NCBI RefSeq assembly: GCF_009866965.1
Contig: NZ_SPKJ01000013.1
Location: 1-64,000, forward strand
DNA: 64,000 nt
Origin: Propylenella binzhouense
Lineage (GTDB): Bacteria; Pseudomonadota; Alphaproteobacteria; Rhizobiales; Afifellaceae
Direction: 5' to 3'
In this document: piece by piece, positions 35,012 to 45,218 of the stretch
How the letters are laid out: each line of letters begins with the position of its first letter
How positions within the stretch are numbered: position 1 is the first letter of the stretch
Position numbers and translations under genes: made by a program
The notes under the pieces: model-generated
Database searches by the model: none
Told to the model about the DNA's origin: nothing
Seen by the model: only the letters and a program-made list of their open reading frames with translations

Positions 35012-36571
35012 TTGGACGCCGCGGATCACGTCGTTGCCGATCAGAGTGCGGCCCTCGCCTTCCTCGCGGACCCGGGCACGCACGGAACGGCCGAACCGCC
35101 GACGCGTATCGACACCCACGGGGCGATCGTCTTCCTGACCGAGCGCGACGCCTACAAGGTGAAGCGCGCCGTGAGGTTCCCCTTCATGGACTATTCGACG
35201 CTTGCGAAGCGGCAGGCCGCATGCGAGGCTGAGGTCGCGGTCAATGCCGCCAACGCGCCGACCCTCTATCGCGGCGTGCTGGCGATCACCCGTAACGGGC
35301 GCGGGCTCGCGCTCGGCGGATCCGGCGAACCGGTCGAATGGCTCGTGCACATGGCCCGGTTCGACGAGCGCCAGACGCTCGACCACGTGGCGGAGCGCGG
35401 CGGACTCACCCCATCGCTGATCGGCCGGCTCGTCGAAGCGATCCTGGCTTCCCACCAGCGCGCGCCCCTTCGCGACGGCCGCGGCGCGTCGGAATCGCTC
35501 CGGCTCTACCTGCGGCAGAACGCTGCCGCCTACGCCGAATTCCCGGACCTCTTCCCGCCCGCGCGCGCGGGCGCGCTGACCGCGCGCGCCGATGCGGAGC
35601 TCGACGCGCTCTGGCCTCTCCTCCTCGAAAGGGGCCGCGCGGGCTTTGTCCGGCGCTGCCACGGAGACCTGCATCTCAGGAACATCGTCCTCCTCGACGG
35701 CGAGCCGACGCTCTTCGACGCGATCGAGTTCGACGACGCGATCGCCACCGGCGACGTGCTCTACGATCTCGCCTTCCTGCTGATGGACCTCTGGGAACGC
35801 GGCCTGAAGGCGGAGGCGAACCTCGTCCTCAACCGCTATCTCTGGGCCGGTCCCGACGCGCAGCTTCCCGGCCTTGCGGCCCTTCCGACCCTGCTCTCGA
35901 TCCGCGCCGGCATCCGCGCAAAGGTGCTTGCCGCCGCGATCGCCCACCAGCCCGATGCGGAACGCGGGCGGATGGAGGCGGAGGCGCGCCGCGGCTTCGA
36001 GGCCGCGAGCGCGTTCCTGAACCCGGGACCGCCGCGTCTCGTCGCCGTCGGCGGGCTATCCGGCAGCGGCAAATCGACGCTCGCCGCAGCGCTCGCGCCC
36101 CGCCTGGGGCGCGCGCCGGGCGCGATCCATCTCCGCAGCGATATCGAGCGCAAGCGTCTCGCCGGCGTCGCCGAAACCGACCGGCTGCCGCCGGAGAGCT
36201 ACACGCCCGATGCGGCCGCCCGCGTCTATGCAAGCCTGCTCGGGAAGGCGCGCACATGCCTCCGGGCGGGGCAGAGCGTCGTTCTCGACGCGGTCTATGC
36301 CGCTGCGGAGGAGCGCCGCGATGCGGAGCGCCTGGCCGCCGAACTCGGGCTCGCATTCGACGGGCTCTGGCTGAGCGCGCCCGAGGCCGTGCTCGCCCAG
36401 CGCGTGGGAAGCCGGGTGGGCGACGCCTCCGATGCCGATGCCGCCGTGGTCCGACGCCAGGCCGCCTACGATCTCGGAGCGATGAACTGGACCGAGATCG
36501 ACGGCACGGGCCCGCTTGCGGCCGTGACGGCGGCAGCCGCCCGGCGCCTGGAAGCTGCCGCGGCAGGGTGA
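35012..36571 (+). CDS. Aminoglycoside phosphotransferase-like kinase fused to a P-loop ATPase
   Basis: A 519-residue two-domain protein. The first half is a protein-kinase-like fold with HGDLHLRN (217-224, catalytic loop) and a metal-binding IEFDD. The second half is a zeta-toxin/AAA-like P-loop kinase with GLSGSGKS (348-355). Proteobacteria often carry this fusion; its substrate is unestablished. The start is probably TTG 35012, because AAGGGAG stands seven bases upstream and the protein then begins just before conserved sequence. An in-frame ATG at 34901 has no ribosome site. It follows the SIS gene by 138 bases. Confidence 0.82.
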   Translation: MDAADHVVADQSAALAFLADPGTHGTAEPPTRIDTHGAIVFLTERDAYKVKRAVRFPFMDYSTLAKRQAACEAEVAVNAANAPTLYRGVLAITRNGRGLALGGSGEPVEWLVHMARFDERQTLDHVAERGGLTPSLIGRLVEAILASHQRAPLRDGRGASESLRLYLRQNAAAYAEFPDLFPPARAGALTARADAELDALWPLLLERGRAGFVRRCHGDLHLRNIVLLDGEPTLFDAIEFDDAIATGDVLYDLAFLLMDLWERGLKAEANLVLNRYLWAGPDAQLPGLAALPTLLSIRAGIRAKVLAAAIAHQPDAERGRMEAEARRGFEAASAFLNPGPPRLVAVGGLSGSGKSTLAAALAPRLGRAPGAIHLRSDIERKRLAGVAETDRLPPESYTPDAAARVYASLLGKARTCLRAGQSVVLDAVYAAAEERRDAERLAAELGLAFDGLWLSAPEAVLAQRVGSRVGDASDADAAVVRRQAAYDLGAMNWTEIDGTGPLAAVTAAAARRLEAAAAG

Positions 36572-36632
36572 TGCGGGGTGGCTGCGAGGCGAAAGGGCGC
36601 AACGCCCCCGTCGAGCCCGCCGCCCTCCGCCC

Positions 36633-36941
36633 TCAGCGGCAGACCTGAAGCCGGCCGTCCGGCGCGCGCAGGGTGGTGGTCGGGCTTTCCGTCACCGGGA
36701 GCGAGTCCTGGCAGCGCTGGCGCCAGCCCTCGGGATCCACGGCCCCGCTTGTGCCCGGGAGCTGCTTCACCCGCGGATCGGGGTAGATGCCGCCCGACGG
36801 GTTCATGCCGGAGCTCATCACCGCGTGGCGCCCGCCGAGCGGCTGCAGCGTTCCCGCGCCCGCCTCCGCCGTGATGCAGAGGAGGGCCATGGTCGCCGCG
36901 CAGAGCGCGAGGAATGCCGAAGGTGAGCGCCTGGGGGTCAT
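36633..36941 (-). CDS. Small exported protein, unknown
   Basis: A 102-residue protein with a signal peptide (AFLALCAATMALLCITAEAGA). The mature part is proline/glycine-rich, with NPSGGIYPDPRVKQL and two cysteines near the C-terminus (WRQRCQDSL and QVCR), which may pair. No family is recognised. The ribosome site is weak. It converges on the kinase fusion gene. Confidence 0.6.
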   Translation of the reverse strand: MTPRRSPSAFLALCAATMALLCITAEAGAGTLQPLGGRHAVMSSGMNPSGGIYPDPRVKQLPGTSGAVDPEGWRQRCQDSLPVTESPTTTLRAPDGRLQVCR

Positions 36942-37101
36942 GCGGGTTCGGGCCGTTTCGAATCCCTACCTGGGTTGGTTCCGCCGCCGTTCAAGCGTGC
37001 GCGGGCCTTGAAACGAAGCCGAAACCCGATCCGCACGACGTGAAATCACGCGGAAGGAATTGAGGATCATGCTGCAAGCGGTCGAAAGGGAGGAAGACCC
37101 G

Positions 37102-37356
37102 ATGCCGCAGCACATGCCGAACGCCTCGCAATGGCTCAGCCGGGACTACGGCTGCCCGGACGCCACCTCCGAGGTGAGCGGGATCGCCGGCTTCTACGCG
37201 CCGGCGAACCTCTCCGCGTTCGGAACGCGACCGGAGGCGCCAGCCCGCCCGGGTCGGTCGCCTGAGCCGCCTAAGCAGAGCTCCGCCACGTTTGCGCCAC
37301 ACAGGTTGACGACACTCGCCGCGGGGGAAGATGGCGTAAGTGCCGTGTCAGGATAG
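37102..37356 (+). CDS. Small hypothetical protein
   Basis: An 84-residue frame. GGGAGGA lies eight bases before ATG 37102, which I prefer over the in-frame ATGs at 37069 and 37060. The first 45 residues (SQWLSRDYGCPDATSEVSGI, then AGFYAPANL) look structured; the rest is Pro/Ser-rich and probably disordered. It ends three bases before the next small gene, so the two may be coexpressed. No family is recognised. Confidence 0.4.
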   Translation: MPQHMPNASQWLSRDYGCPDATSEVSGIAGFYAPANLSAFGTRPEAPARPGRSPEPPKQSSATFAPHRLTTLAAGEDGVSAVSG

Positions 37357-37359
37357 GTT

Positions 37360-37554
37360 ATGCACACGCCTCTGGAAGTCGCGGTGACGATCAGTCTGCT
37401 GGTGGCGGACGCCCGGATGGCGGGCGCCGCGCTCGACATCGCCGCGCGAAGCGAAGAAATCTACGGTCATTTCGAAGCGACCGGCTACACCCTCGAGGAG
37501 ATCCGGTCGACGCTCTGCGAAGAGGCCAAGGCCGCCGGCGTCCTGGTGAACTGA
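37360..37554 (+). CDS. Small helical hypothetical protein
   Basis: A 64-residue protein (VAVTISLLVADARMAGAALD, YTLEEIRSTLCEEAKAAGV). AGGATAGG precedes the ATG. The sequence is amphipathic helical with acidic character and lacks a signal peptide. It directly follows the frame at 37102. No family is recognised; the coherent amino-acid pattern supports real coding. Confidence 0.55.
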   Translation: MHTPLEVAVTISLLVADARMAGAALDIAARSEEIYGHFEATGYTLEEIRSTLCEEAKAAGVLVN

Positions 37555-37729
37555 GGCTCCCGCCCGAGCGAGCCTCGCCGCCGGCAACGGCCCGATCGGC
37601 GCGTGCCCGATCCGGAGCAGAGCCGCTTCCCGTCCACGGCGTGCGCAAACGACTGTCTAATGTCCCATTGTGGAACGAACTGAGGGGCTACGGCCTTATC
37701 TCCCCGTTCGAAGACGAGGACGTCAGCCC

Positions 37730-38290
37730 ATGCGCCGCCAAGCTCTCGCGATCATCGCCGAGCCCATCGCCGCAATCGCCGTCTGCGCGGCTCTCATCGC
37801 CGGCGCAAGTGCCTGGCCCGTGTTGCCGCATCAGAGCGCCGCGGTCAAGTCTGCCGGCGTGAGCGCGCACGAACGGACCGAATTCGCACCGGAGAGGCCC
37901 GCTTCGTTGCGGCCGGAGGTCGTCCCGGCCTCGCTCCAGCATCCGGACCGGGCGGACATCAAGGCCGCCGTCTCCACCTTCGTCTGGGCTCTTTCGAACG
38001 GGCAGAAGGAGGCCGTGTGGTCCTTCGCATCCGACGAGGACCAGGCGGGCTTCAAGACCGTCGACGACACCTTCCGCGCGATGGCCGGCGCCTTTCCGCC
38101 GCTCGCCTATGCGAGCGACATCGCGTTCGAGCGCGTCGACGTCAACGAGGAGGTTTCGACCGCCGTGTTCTACGTCAAGGACAAGCTCGGAATGCAGTGG
38201 CGCGCCGCGATCGACCTCGTCCAGGACATGGAAGGCCAGTGGAAGGTGATCGCCTGCGACGTCCAGCCGTCCCCCGGCGTCTCGATCTGA
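37730..38290 (+). CDS. DUF4864-like exported protein
   Basis: A 186-residue protein starting at ATG 37730 with GAGGA nine bases upstream. The N-terminal hydrophobic segment (IIAEPIAAIAVCAALIAGAS) is a signal peptide or anchor. After a linker, residues about 75-180 form an NTF2-like/DUF4864 domain: DIKAAVSTFVWALSNGQKEA, FKTVDDTFRAMAGAFPPLAY, VYFVKD-like strands and QWKVIACDVQP. The family's function is unknown and probably periplasmic. It is convergent with tgt, six bases apart. Confidence 0.75.
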   Translation: MRRQALAIIAEPIAAIAVCAALIAGASAWPVLPHQSAAVKSAGVSAHERTEFAPERPASLRPEVVPASLQHPDRADIKAAVSTFVWALSNGQKEAVWSFASDEDQAGFKTVDDTFRAMAGAFPPLAYASDIAFERVDVNEEVSTAVFYVKDKLGMQWRAAIDLVQDMEGQWKVIACDVQPSPGVSI

Positions 38291-38296
38291 GCGGTT

Positions 38297-39427
38297 TCAG
38301 CCGATCGGCCGGAGGTCGCCCACCTCCCAGCCAGCCCGGAGTCCGGCCGCGAAGTTCTCGAACCGCCCTTCGTCGATCGCCGCGCGGATTCCGGCCATGA
38401 GCTGCTGATAGTACCAGAGATTGTTCCAGGTCAGCAGCATCGCTCCGAGCATCTCGCCCGCCCGGATCAGATGGTGGAGATAGGCGCGCGAATAGTCCCG
38501 CGCGGCCGGGCAGTCGCTCGCCTCGTCGAGCGGACGCGGATCGTCCGCGTGGCGGGCGTTCTTGAGGTTGACCTTGCCGCGGCGGGTGAAGGCGAGGCCG
38601 TGCCGGCCGGCCCGCGTCGGCATCACGCAGTCGAACATGTCGATCCCGCGCGCCACCGACTTCAAAATGTCGTCGGGCGTGCCGACGCCCATGAGGTAGC
38701 GCGGGCGCCCCTCCGGAAGGGCCGGAACGCAGGCCTCGATCATGGCGAGCATGACCTCCTGAGGCTCCCCCACCGCCAGGCCGCCGATCGCATAGCCGTC
38801 GAACCCGATGCCGGCCAGCGCTTCCGCCGACGCCGCGCGGAGATCCGTCTGGTCGCCGCCCTGGACGATCCCGAAGAGCGCCCTCCCCGCCGGCACGCCG
38901 AAAGCGGCCTTCGAGCGTTCCGCCCAGTCGAGCGAAAGCCGCATCGCGCGCTCGATGTCGTCGCGGGCCGCCGGCAGGCGGATGCATTCGTCGAACTGCA
39001 TCACGATGTCGGAATCGAGGAGGCGCTGGATCTCGATCGAACGCTCCGGAGTGAGCCTGTGCTCCGAACCGTCGACATGCGAGCGGAAGGTGACGCCATC
39101 CCGGTCGAGCCGCCGGAGCTTCGCGAGCGACATCACCTGGAACCCGCCGGAATCCGTCAGGATCGGGTGCGGCCAGCGCATGAAGGCGTGCAGCCCCCCG
39201 AGCCTCGCGATGCGCTCCGCGCCGGGCCGCAGCATCAGGTGGTAGGTGTTGCCGAGCACGATGTCGGCGCCGAGAGCGCGCACCTGCTCCGGATACATCG
39301 TCTTCACCGTCGCCTGCGTCCCGACCGGCATGAAGGCAGGCGTGCGGATGGTCCCCCGCGGCAGGTCGATCGTCGCCGTGCGCGCCGCGCCGTCGCGTGC
39401 GGCGATCCGGAACCCGAGCTCACTCAC
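38297..39427 (-). CDS. tgt: tRNA-guanine transglycosylase Tgt (zinc ligands mostly replaced)
   Basis: A 376-residue enzyme that exchanges guanine-34 for preQ1 in tRNAs for Asp, Asn, His and Tyr. [11 protein letters not shown] (Asp92 region), [21 protein letters not shown] and [12 protein letters not shown] are all present. The zinc site is unusual: the expected C-x-C-x2-C...H reads Ser304, Cys306, Ala309 and Asn335, leaving one of four ligands. This may be a Rhizobiales trait. The GTG start overlaps the queA stop (GTGA), giving a queA-tgt unit for queuosine synthesis. Confidence 0.95.
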   Translation of the reverse strand: MSELGFRIAARDGAARTATIDLPRGTIRTPAFMPVGTQATVKTMYPEQVRALGADIVLGNTYHLMLRPGAERIARLGGLHAFMRWPHPILTDSGGFQVMSLAKLRRLDRDGVTFRSHVDGSEHRLTPERSIEIQRLLDSDIVMQFDECIRLPAARDDIERAMRLSLDWAERSKAAFGVPAGRALFGIVQGGDQTDLRAASAEALAGIGFDGYAIGGLAVGEPQEVMLAMIEACVPALPEGRPRYLMGVGTPDDILKSVARGIDMFDCVMPTRAGRHGLAFTRRGKVNLKNARHADDPRPLDEASDCPAARDYSRAYLHHLIRAGEMLGAMLLTWNNLWYYQQLMAGIRAAIDEGRFENFAAGLRAGWEVGDLRPIG

Positions 39428-40506
39428 GCGCTGTGGTCCGGATGGAGGAGGCAGGCGTCGCCGTAGGAGTAGAAGCGGTAGCCGTCCGCCACGGCATGGG
39501 CGTAGGCCGCCTGCATCCGCGCGAGGCCGGAGAAGGCCGCCACCAGCATGAAGAGCGTCGAGCGCGGCAGGTGGAAGTTCGTCATGAGGAGGTCGACCGC
39601 GCGGAACCGGTAGCCGGGGGTGATGAAGATGTCCGTCGCGCCGCTGAAGGGCCGGATCACACGGTCCGTCCCCGCCGCGCTCTCCAGAAGCCGGAGCGAG
39701 GTCGTCCCGACGGCGACGAGGCGGCCGCCGGCGGCCCGCGCGGCGTTCAGGCGCGCTGCCGCTTCCGGACGTATGACCCCGGTCTCCGAGTGCATCCTGT
39801 GCTCCCGGACGTCGTCGGCCTTGACCGGCAGGAAGGTGCCCGGCCCGACATGGAGGGTCAGGAACTCGGTCCCGATCCCCGCCTGCGCCAGCCGGGCGAG
39901 GAGCGCGGGCGTGAAATGGAGCCCGGCCGTGGGCGCTGCGACGGCGCCCGCCTCGCGCGCATAGACGGTCTGGTAGTCCGTGCGGTCGTCGGCGTCGGCC
40001 GGCCGGCGGGCCGCGATATAGGGCGGCAGCGGCGGCGCACCGAGGAGCGCCACCGCCTCGTCCAGGATCGCGCCCGCAAGGTTGAAGGCAAGGCGCACGC
40101 GACCGTCCGCCTCCTTCGCCTCCACCCGCGCCTCGAGCGCCCCGAGCAGGCAGAGATTGCTATCGTGCCCGAAGCGCAGGACGTCGCCCGGCGCAAGGCG
40201 CCGGCCCGGCTTCGCGAAGGCGAGCCAGGTCGCCTCGTCCAGGCGGTCCGCGAGAGTGACCCCGATCTCGAGCGTGGGGGCGCCCTCGCGGTGACGCCGG
40301 CCGGCGAGCTGGGCCGGGATCACCTTCGTGTCGTTGAAGACGAGCACGTCGCCGGCCCTGAGGAGGCTCGGCAGGTCGGCGACGGTCCGGTCCTCGAACG
40401 GCCGCTCCGGCGCCACGACGAGAAGGCGCGCCGCATCCCGCGGCCGCGCGGGGCGCAGCGCGATCCTCTCTTCCGGCAGGTCGAAATCGAACGCGTCGAG
40501 GCGCAT
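39424..40506 (-). CDS. queA: S-adenosylmethionine:tRNA ribosyltransferase-isomerase QueA
   Basis: A 360-residue enzyme that transfers and isomerises the ribose of SAM onto preQ1-tRNA to form epoxyqueuosine. Typical segments are [56 protein letters not shown] and [10 protein letters not shown]. Length is normal for alphaproteobacteria. It lies directly upstream of tgt with a four-base overlap and 30 bases downstream of a cyclophilin gene; the run gyrA-coaD-ppi-ppi-queA-tgt may be one transcription unit. Confidence 0.96.
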   Translation of the reverse strand: MRLDAFDFDLPEERIALRPARPRDAARLLVVAPERPFEDRTVADLPSLLRAGDVLVFNDTKVIPAQLAGRRHREGAPTLEIGVTLADRLDEATWLAFAKPGRRLAPGDVLRFGHDSNLCLLGALEARVEAKEADGRVRLAFNLAGAILDEAVALLGAPPLPPYIAARRPADADDRTDYQTVYAREAGAVAAPTAGLHFTPALLARLAQAGIGTEFLTLHVGPGTFLPVKADDVREHRMHSETGVIRPEAAARLNAARAAGGRLVAVGTTSLRLLESAAGTDRVIRPFSGATDIFITPGYRFRAVDLLMTNFHLPRSTLFMLVAAFSGLARMQAAYAHAVADGYRFYSYGDACLLHPDHSA

Positions 40507-40536
40507 CGCGGTCCGGCGGGACGGGGGCGGGACGGC

Positions 40537-41010
40537 TCAGGCCGCGTCGGCAGCGACGCGCATCGAGACGATGCGGTCCGGGCTCCGCGGAGGCTCACCG
40601 CGCTCGATCGCGTCGATGTTCTCCATGCCTTCCACGACCTCGCCCCAGACGGTGTACTGGCGGTCCAGCCAGGGCGCGTCCGCGAAGCAGACGAAGAACT
40701 GGCTGTCGCCGGAGTCCGGATCCATGGCGCGCGCCATGGAGACCGTGCCGCGCTTGTGCTTCTCGGTTGTGAACTCCGCCTTCAGCTTCCGGCCGGAACC
40801 GCCGGTGCCGGTGCCGCGCGGGCAGCCGGTCTGGGCCATGAAGCCCTCGATGACGCGGTGGAACTTGAGACCGTCATAGAAGCCCTCGCGGGTCAGTTCC
40901 TTGATCCGCTCGACATGGCCCGGCGCGAGATCGGGCCGAAGCGCGATCACGACCGGTCCCTTGCTGGTCTCCATCAGGAGCGTGTTCTCGGGGTCCCTGA
41001 TTTCGCTCAT
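40537..41010 (-). CDS. Cytoplasmic cyclophilin-type peptidyl-prolyl isomerase
   Basis: A 157-residue cyclophilin without a signal peptide. FHRVIEGFMAQTGCPRGTGT, FEFT-like loop, DSGDSQFFVCF and VWGEVVEGM are the PPIase core. ATG 41010 is preferred over the in-frame ATG at 41019 because GGAAGG is then at a proper distance. It catalyses proline isomerisation during cytoplasmic folding. It is the paralogue of the periplasmic enzyme encoded 14 bases upstream. Confidence 0.92.
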   Translation of the reverse strand: MSEIRDPENTLLMETSKGPVVIALRPDLAPGHVERIKELTREGFYDGLKFHRVIEGFMAQTGCPRGTGTGGSGRKLKAEFTTEKHKRGTVSMARAMDPDSGDSQFFVCFADAPWLDRQYTVWGEVVEGMENIDAIERGEPPRSPDRIVSMRVAADAA

Positions 41011-41024
41011 TTCAAGCATCCTTC

Positions 41025-41582
41025 CTATTTGCCGTCCGCGGCGACGCGCAGGCGAATGATCTTGTCTGGGTTGCTGACCATGCCGTTGGCGCTGCGATCA
41101 CCCTTCTTGATCGCGTCGACGGCGGCCATGCCGTCGACCACCTCCCCCACGACCGTGTACTGGCCGTCGAGCGACGGCGCAGCGTCGAACATGATGAAGA
41201 ACTGGGAGTTCGCGCTGTCCGGATCCCGCGCGCGGGCCATGCCCACGACGCCGCGGACGAACGGCGCGTCCGAGAACTCGGCCTTCAGGTCGGGCAGCTC
41301 GGAGCCGCCGGTTCCGGTGCCGGTCGGATCGCCGGTCTGCGCCATGAAGCCGTCAATGACACGGTGGAACACGACCCCGTCATAGAAGCCCCGGCGCGCC
41401 AGCGTCTTCAGGCGCTCGGCATGGCGGGGTGCGAGGTCGGGGCGGAGCCGGATGGTCACGTCGCCGTCCTTGAGCGTCATTATGAGCGTGTTCTCCGGAT
41501 CGGCCTTCGTCTGCGCGAGCGCCGGGGCGGCCGAGCCGAGGACGAGCGCCATCAGGGCTGCGATCAATGGGAAGCGGATCAT
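41025..41582 (-). CDS. Periplasmic cyclophilin-type peptidyl-prolyl isomerase
   Basis: A 185-residue cyclophilin with a signal peptide (FPLIAALMALVLGSAAPALA, cleavage before QTKADPENT). The core motifs are FHRVIDGFMAQTGDPTGTGT, DSANSQFFIMF and VVGEVVDGM. AAGGAGAT precedes ATG 41582. It should assist folding of exported proteins. Its tandem arrangement with a cytoplasmic copy is common in Rhizobiales and comes from an old duplication. Confidence 0.93.
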   Translation of the reverse strand: MIRFPLIAALMALVLGSAAPALAQTKADPENTLIMTLKDGDVTIRLRPDLAPRHAERLKTLARRGFYDGVVFHRVIDGFMAQTGDPTGTGTGGSELPDLKAEFSDAPFVRGVVGMARARDPDSANSQFFIMFDAAPSLDGQYTVVGEVVDGMAAVDAIKKGDRSANGMVSNPDKIIRLRVAADGK

Positions 41583-41653
41583 GGCGATCTCCTTGTTGCC
41601 GGCGGACGCTGCCCGATCCGCAACGTGATCGACGCGCCCGCGATCCTTCGGGT

Positions 41654-42196
41654 TCACTCCGGCCGGGCGAGGGCTCCGCGCGCGGCGAGAAGGTCGGCGA
41701 CGGCCGGGGGCACGAAGGGCCGGATGTCTCCGCCCATCGAGGCCACCTGGCGCACCAGCGTGGCGGTGACATGGCGCGCCTCGGGGCTCGCGGGAAGAAA
41801 CACGGTCTGGATCTCAGGCGCCAGCGTCCGGTTCATCCCGGCCATCTGCATCTCGTAGTCGAGGTCCGTGCCGTCGCGGAGCCCCCGGATCAGAAGCGTC
41901 GCTCCGATCTCCCGTGCAAACGCGATGACGAGGCCCTCGAAGGTCCGCACCTCGAGCGCGACGCCCGCCTGCGCGGCAAGGGGCGCCGCCACCCGTTCGA
42001 TCAGGTCAAGCCGCTCCCGCGTCGAAAGGAGCGGCGTCTTCGACGGATGGACGCCGACCGCGACGACGAGCCGGTCGCAGACGCCAAAGGCCGCCTCCAG
42101 CATGTCGAGATGGCCGTTCGTGATCGGATCGAAGGATCCGGGATAGACCGCGATGCGCAGCCGCGGGCCTGTGCCGTCCTGCCCGGCCGCGCTCAT
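41654..42196 (-). CDS. coaD: Phosphopantetheine adenylyltransferase CoaD
   Basis: A 180-residue nucleotidyltransferase that makes dephospho-CoA from 4'-phosphopantetheine and [23 protein letters not shown] has the T/H-x-G-H motif; [20 protein letters not shown] and the late [10 protein letters not shown] complete the family pattern. The ATG overlaps the gyrA stop (ATGA), as in many alphaproteobacteria, so the two are coupled. About 12 N-terminal residues precede the first strand. Confidence 0.96.
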   Translation of the reverse strand: MSAAGQDGTGPRLRIAVYPGSFDPITNGHLDMLEAAFGVCDRLVVAVGVHPSKTPLLSTRERLDLIERVAAPLAAQAGVALEVRTFEGLVIAFAREIGATLLIRGLRDGTDLDYEMQMAGMNRTLAPEIQTVFLPASPEARHVTATLVRQVASMGGDIRPFVPPAVADLLAARGALARPE

Positions 42197-44988
42197 TTGC
42201 CTGTCGGGAGACTTGCGTCGCCCTCCTCCAGGCCGCCCTCGTCCCCGGCAGGCTCCGAAATGCGCTCCACGGAGACGACCTTCTCCTCGGTCGCCGTGTT
42301 GAAGATGCGCACGCCCTTCGACGTCCGGCTGGCAAACCGGATCCCTTCCACCGGGACACGGATGAGCGTGCCTCCGTTCGAGACCAGCATGATCTGGTCG
42401 CCCGATTCGACGGGGAAGGCAGCGACCAGCGAGCCGATCTCGTCGAGCTTCGCGATGTCGGTCGCGCGGATGCCCTTGCCGCCGCGGCCCGAGATGCGGA
42501 ACTCGAACGAGGATGAACGCTTGCCGTAGCCGCGCTCGTTCACCGTGAGGACGAACTGCTCCGCCGCGCCCATCTCGGCGTAGCGCTCCTGGGAGATATA
42601 GGCCTCGCCGGTCTCGCCCTCGGTTTCCTCGATCGTCTCGGCGGCATCCGCAGCCGATTCCTCCGCCTCCTCGCCGGTAGCGGCGCGCCGGATCGCGGAG
42701 GATTGCTTCAGATAGGCGATCCGCTCCGCCGGCGTGGCGTCGAAATGATGCAGGATGCTGAGCGAGATCACCCGGTCGCCCGCCGCGAGCGCGATGCCGC
42801 GGTTGCCGAGCGAGGTGCCGGTCGCTCCGTTGCCGCCGAAGACGCGGATATCGCCTGCGCGGAAGCGGATGCACTGGCCGAAAGCGCTCGTCAGCAGCAC
42901 GTCGTCGTTCTCCGAGCAGAGCTCGACGCCCACGATGGACTGGCCCGGATTCTCGAACTCCATCACGCGCTTGCCGAGGCTCGTCCGGGGTACGCAGTCC
43001 GACAGGTTGTTGCGCCGGATCGAGCCGACCGAAGTCGCGAACATGACGTACCGTTCAGTCCAGAGCGCCTCGTCGTCCGGAAGCTGCAGCACCGAAGTGA
43101 TGCGCTCCCCCTCCTCGAGCGGGAGCAGGTTGACGAGCGCCTTGCCGCGCGCCTGCGGCGCCGCGAGCGGCAGCCGCCAGACCTTCATCCGGTAGACCAT
43201 GCCGCGCGAGGAGAAGAACAGGAGCGCGGTATGCGTGTTGGCCACCAGGAGCTTGGTCACGAAATCCTCGTCCCGGGTCGACATGCCCGAGCGGCCCTTG
43301 CCGCCGCGCCGCTGCGCCCGGTACTCGGAAAGCGCGACGCGCTTGATGTAGCCGGCATGGCTCACCGTGACGACCATATCCTCGCGCTGGATGAGGTCCT
43401 CGTCCTCGAGGTCTGCGCCGCCTTCCACGATCTCCGTCCGTCGCGGCGTGGCGAACTCGTCGCGGACGGCGCGCAGCTCGTCGGAGATAATCGCCATGAT
43501 GCGGGAGCGCGAGCCTAGGATCTCGAGATAGTTGCGGATCTCGGCGGCGAGCTTTTCGAGCTCGTCCGCGATCTCGTCGCGCCCGAGCGCGGTCAGGCGC
43601 TGAAGCCTGAGGTCGAGGATCGCGCGCGCCTGTTCCTCCGACAGCCGGTAGGTGTTGTCGGTCGAGATGACGTGGCGCGGATCGGCGATGAGCTGGACGA
43701 GCGGGGCGATGTCCCTCGCCGGCCAGTCGCGCCCCATCAGGCGCTCGCGCGCGGTCTGCGGATCGGGCGAGGTGCGGATGAGGTGGATCACCTCGTCGAT
43801 ATTCGCGACGGCGATGGCGAGCCCGACCAGCACGTGGGCGCGATCCCGCGCCTTGGCGAGCAGGAACTTCGTGCGCCGGCTCACCACCTCCTCGCGGAAG
43901 GCGACGAAGATCTGCAGGATGTCGCGCAGGCCGAGCTGCTCGGGCCGGTTGCCGTTGAGCGCGACGAAGTTCGCGCCGAAGCTCGTCTGGAGCGGCGTGA
44001 AGCGGTAGAGCTGGTTCAGCACGACGTCGCCGACCGCATCGCGCTTCAGCTCGATGACGACGCGCACGCCCTCGCGGTCGGATTCGTCGCGGATGTCCGA
44101 GATGCCCTCGATGCGCTTCTCGCGAACGAGCTCCGCGATCTTCTCGATCATCGTCGCCTTGTTCACCTGGTAGGGAATTTCGGTGACGACGATTGCCTCG
44201 CGGTCGCGCCGGTTCGTCTCGAAGGAGACCCGGCCGCGCATCACGATCGAGCCGCGCCCGGTCTCGTAGGCGGACCGGATTCCCGCGCGGCCGAGAATGA
44301 TGCCGCCGGTCGGAAAGTCCGGGCCCGGGACGATCTGCTGAAGCTCCGCCATCGTGAGCTTCGGATTGTCGATGAGCGCGATCGCCGCGTCGATCACCTC
44401 TGCGAGGTTGTGCGGCGGAATGTTGGTCGCCATGCCGACGGCGATGCCGCCCGCGCCGTTGACGAGGAGATTGGGGAAGCGCGCCGGAAGAACGGTCGGC
44501 TCGTGCGTGGAATCATCGTAGTTCGCGCGGAAATCGACCGTGTTCTTGTCGAGGTCCTCGAGCAGCGAATGCGCCGCCTTCTCGAGCCTGACCTCGGTGT
44601 ACCGCATCGCCGCGGCGGGATCGCCGTCGAGCGACCCGAAGTTCCCCTGCCCGTCGATGAGCGGCAGGCGCATGGAGAATTCCTGCGCCATGCGCACGAG
44701 CGAATCGTAGATCGCGGAATCGCCGTGGGGGTGGTACTTACCCATCACGTCGCCGACGACACGCGACGACTTCTTGTACGACTTGTTCCAGTCGTAGCCG
44801 CTCTCGTGCATCGAATAGAGGATGCGACGATGGACCGGCTTCAGGCCGTCGCGCGCGTCGGGGAGCGCGCGGCTGACGATCACGCTCATGGCGTAATCGA
44901 CATAGGAGCGCTTCATCTCCTCCGTGACGGAGATCGGCCGGATGTCACCGTCGCGGCCACCCGGCGGGGTCGTGGATTCGTCTGTCAA
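42193..44988 (-). CDS. gyrA: DNA gyrase subunit A
   Basis: A 931-residue topoisomerase II subunit that breaks and rejoins DNA during negative supercoiling. The catalytic tyrosine is Tyr130 in AAMRYTE. The quinolone-determining region has Ser91 and Asp95 (GDSAIYD), the residues of susceptible enzymes. The C-terminal beta pinwheel includes [10 protein letters not shown], the GyrA box. An acidic insertion rich in Glu lies before the last blades. Initiation is at TTG 44988: no ATG or GTG is in frame after the upstream stop, and no clear ribosome site is visible, so translation may be weak or unusual. Confidence 0.96.
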   Translation of the reverse strand: MTDESTTPPGGRDGDIRPISVTEEMKRSYVDYAMSVIVSRALPDARDGLKPVHRRILYSMHESGYDWNKSYKKSSRVVGDVMGKYHPHGDSAIYDSLVRMAQEFSMRLPLIDGQGNFGSLDGDPAAAMRYTEVRLEKAAHSLLEDLDKNTVDFRANYDDSTHEPTVLPARFPNLLVNGAGGIAVGMATNIPPHNLAEVIDAAIALIDNPKLTMAELQQIVPGPDFPTGGIILGRAGIRSAYETGRGSIVMRGRVSFETNRRDREAIVVTEIPYQVNKATMIEKIAELVREKRIEGISDIRDESDREGVRVVIELKRDAVGDVVLNQLYRFTPLQTSFGANFVALNGNRPEQLGLRDILQIFVAFREEVVSRRTKFLLAKARDRAHVLVGLAIAVANIDEVIHLIRTSPDPQTARERLMGRDWPARDIAPLVQLIADPRHVISTDNTYRLSEEQARAILDLRLQRLTALGRDEIADELEKLAAEIRNYLEILGSRSRIMAIISDELRAVRDEFATPRRTEIVEGGADLEDEDLIQREDMVVTVSHAGYIKRVALSEYRAQRRGGKGRSGMSTRDEDFVTKLLVANTHTALLFFSSRGMVYRMKVWRLPLAAPQARGKALVNLLPLEEGERITSVLQLPDDEALWTERYVMFATSVGSIRRNNLSDCVPRTSLGKRVMEFENPGQSIVGVELCSENDDVLLTSAFGQCIRFRAGDIRVFGGNGATGTSLGNRGIALAAGDRVISLSILHHFDATPAERIAYLKQSSAIRRAATGEEAEESAADAAETIEETEGETGEAYISQERYAEMGAAEQFVLTVNERGYGKRSSSFEFRISGRGGKGIRATDIAKLDEIGSLVAAFPVESGDQIMLVSNGGTLIRVPVEGIRFASRTSKGVRIFNTATEEKVVSVERISEPAGDEGGLEEGDASLPTGK

Positions 44989-45218
44989 TTTGGAATCGTC
45001 GATGGTTTCGAGACCGGCACGGTTCTAGCCCATTCGGGGCTTGTGCGCCAATCTTCACACCCTAGGATTTGTGTTCTCCGTCAACTACTTACAAGTGCCT
45101 TCCGAAAAAATAGCTGCGCCGGAGCAGGATCGGGCGCCTTCCGGGCCAAGATGCCGGTCCCGGCTGTCGCGCCGCCTCCGCCTCTGTCATTCTCCGCGCT
45201 CTCGCCCGAGAGGACCCC

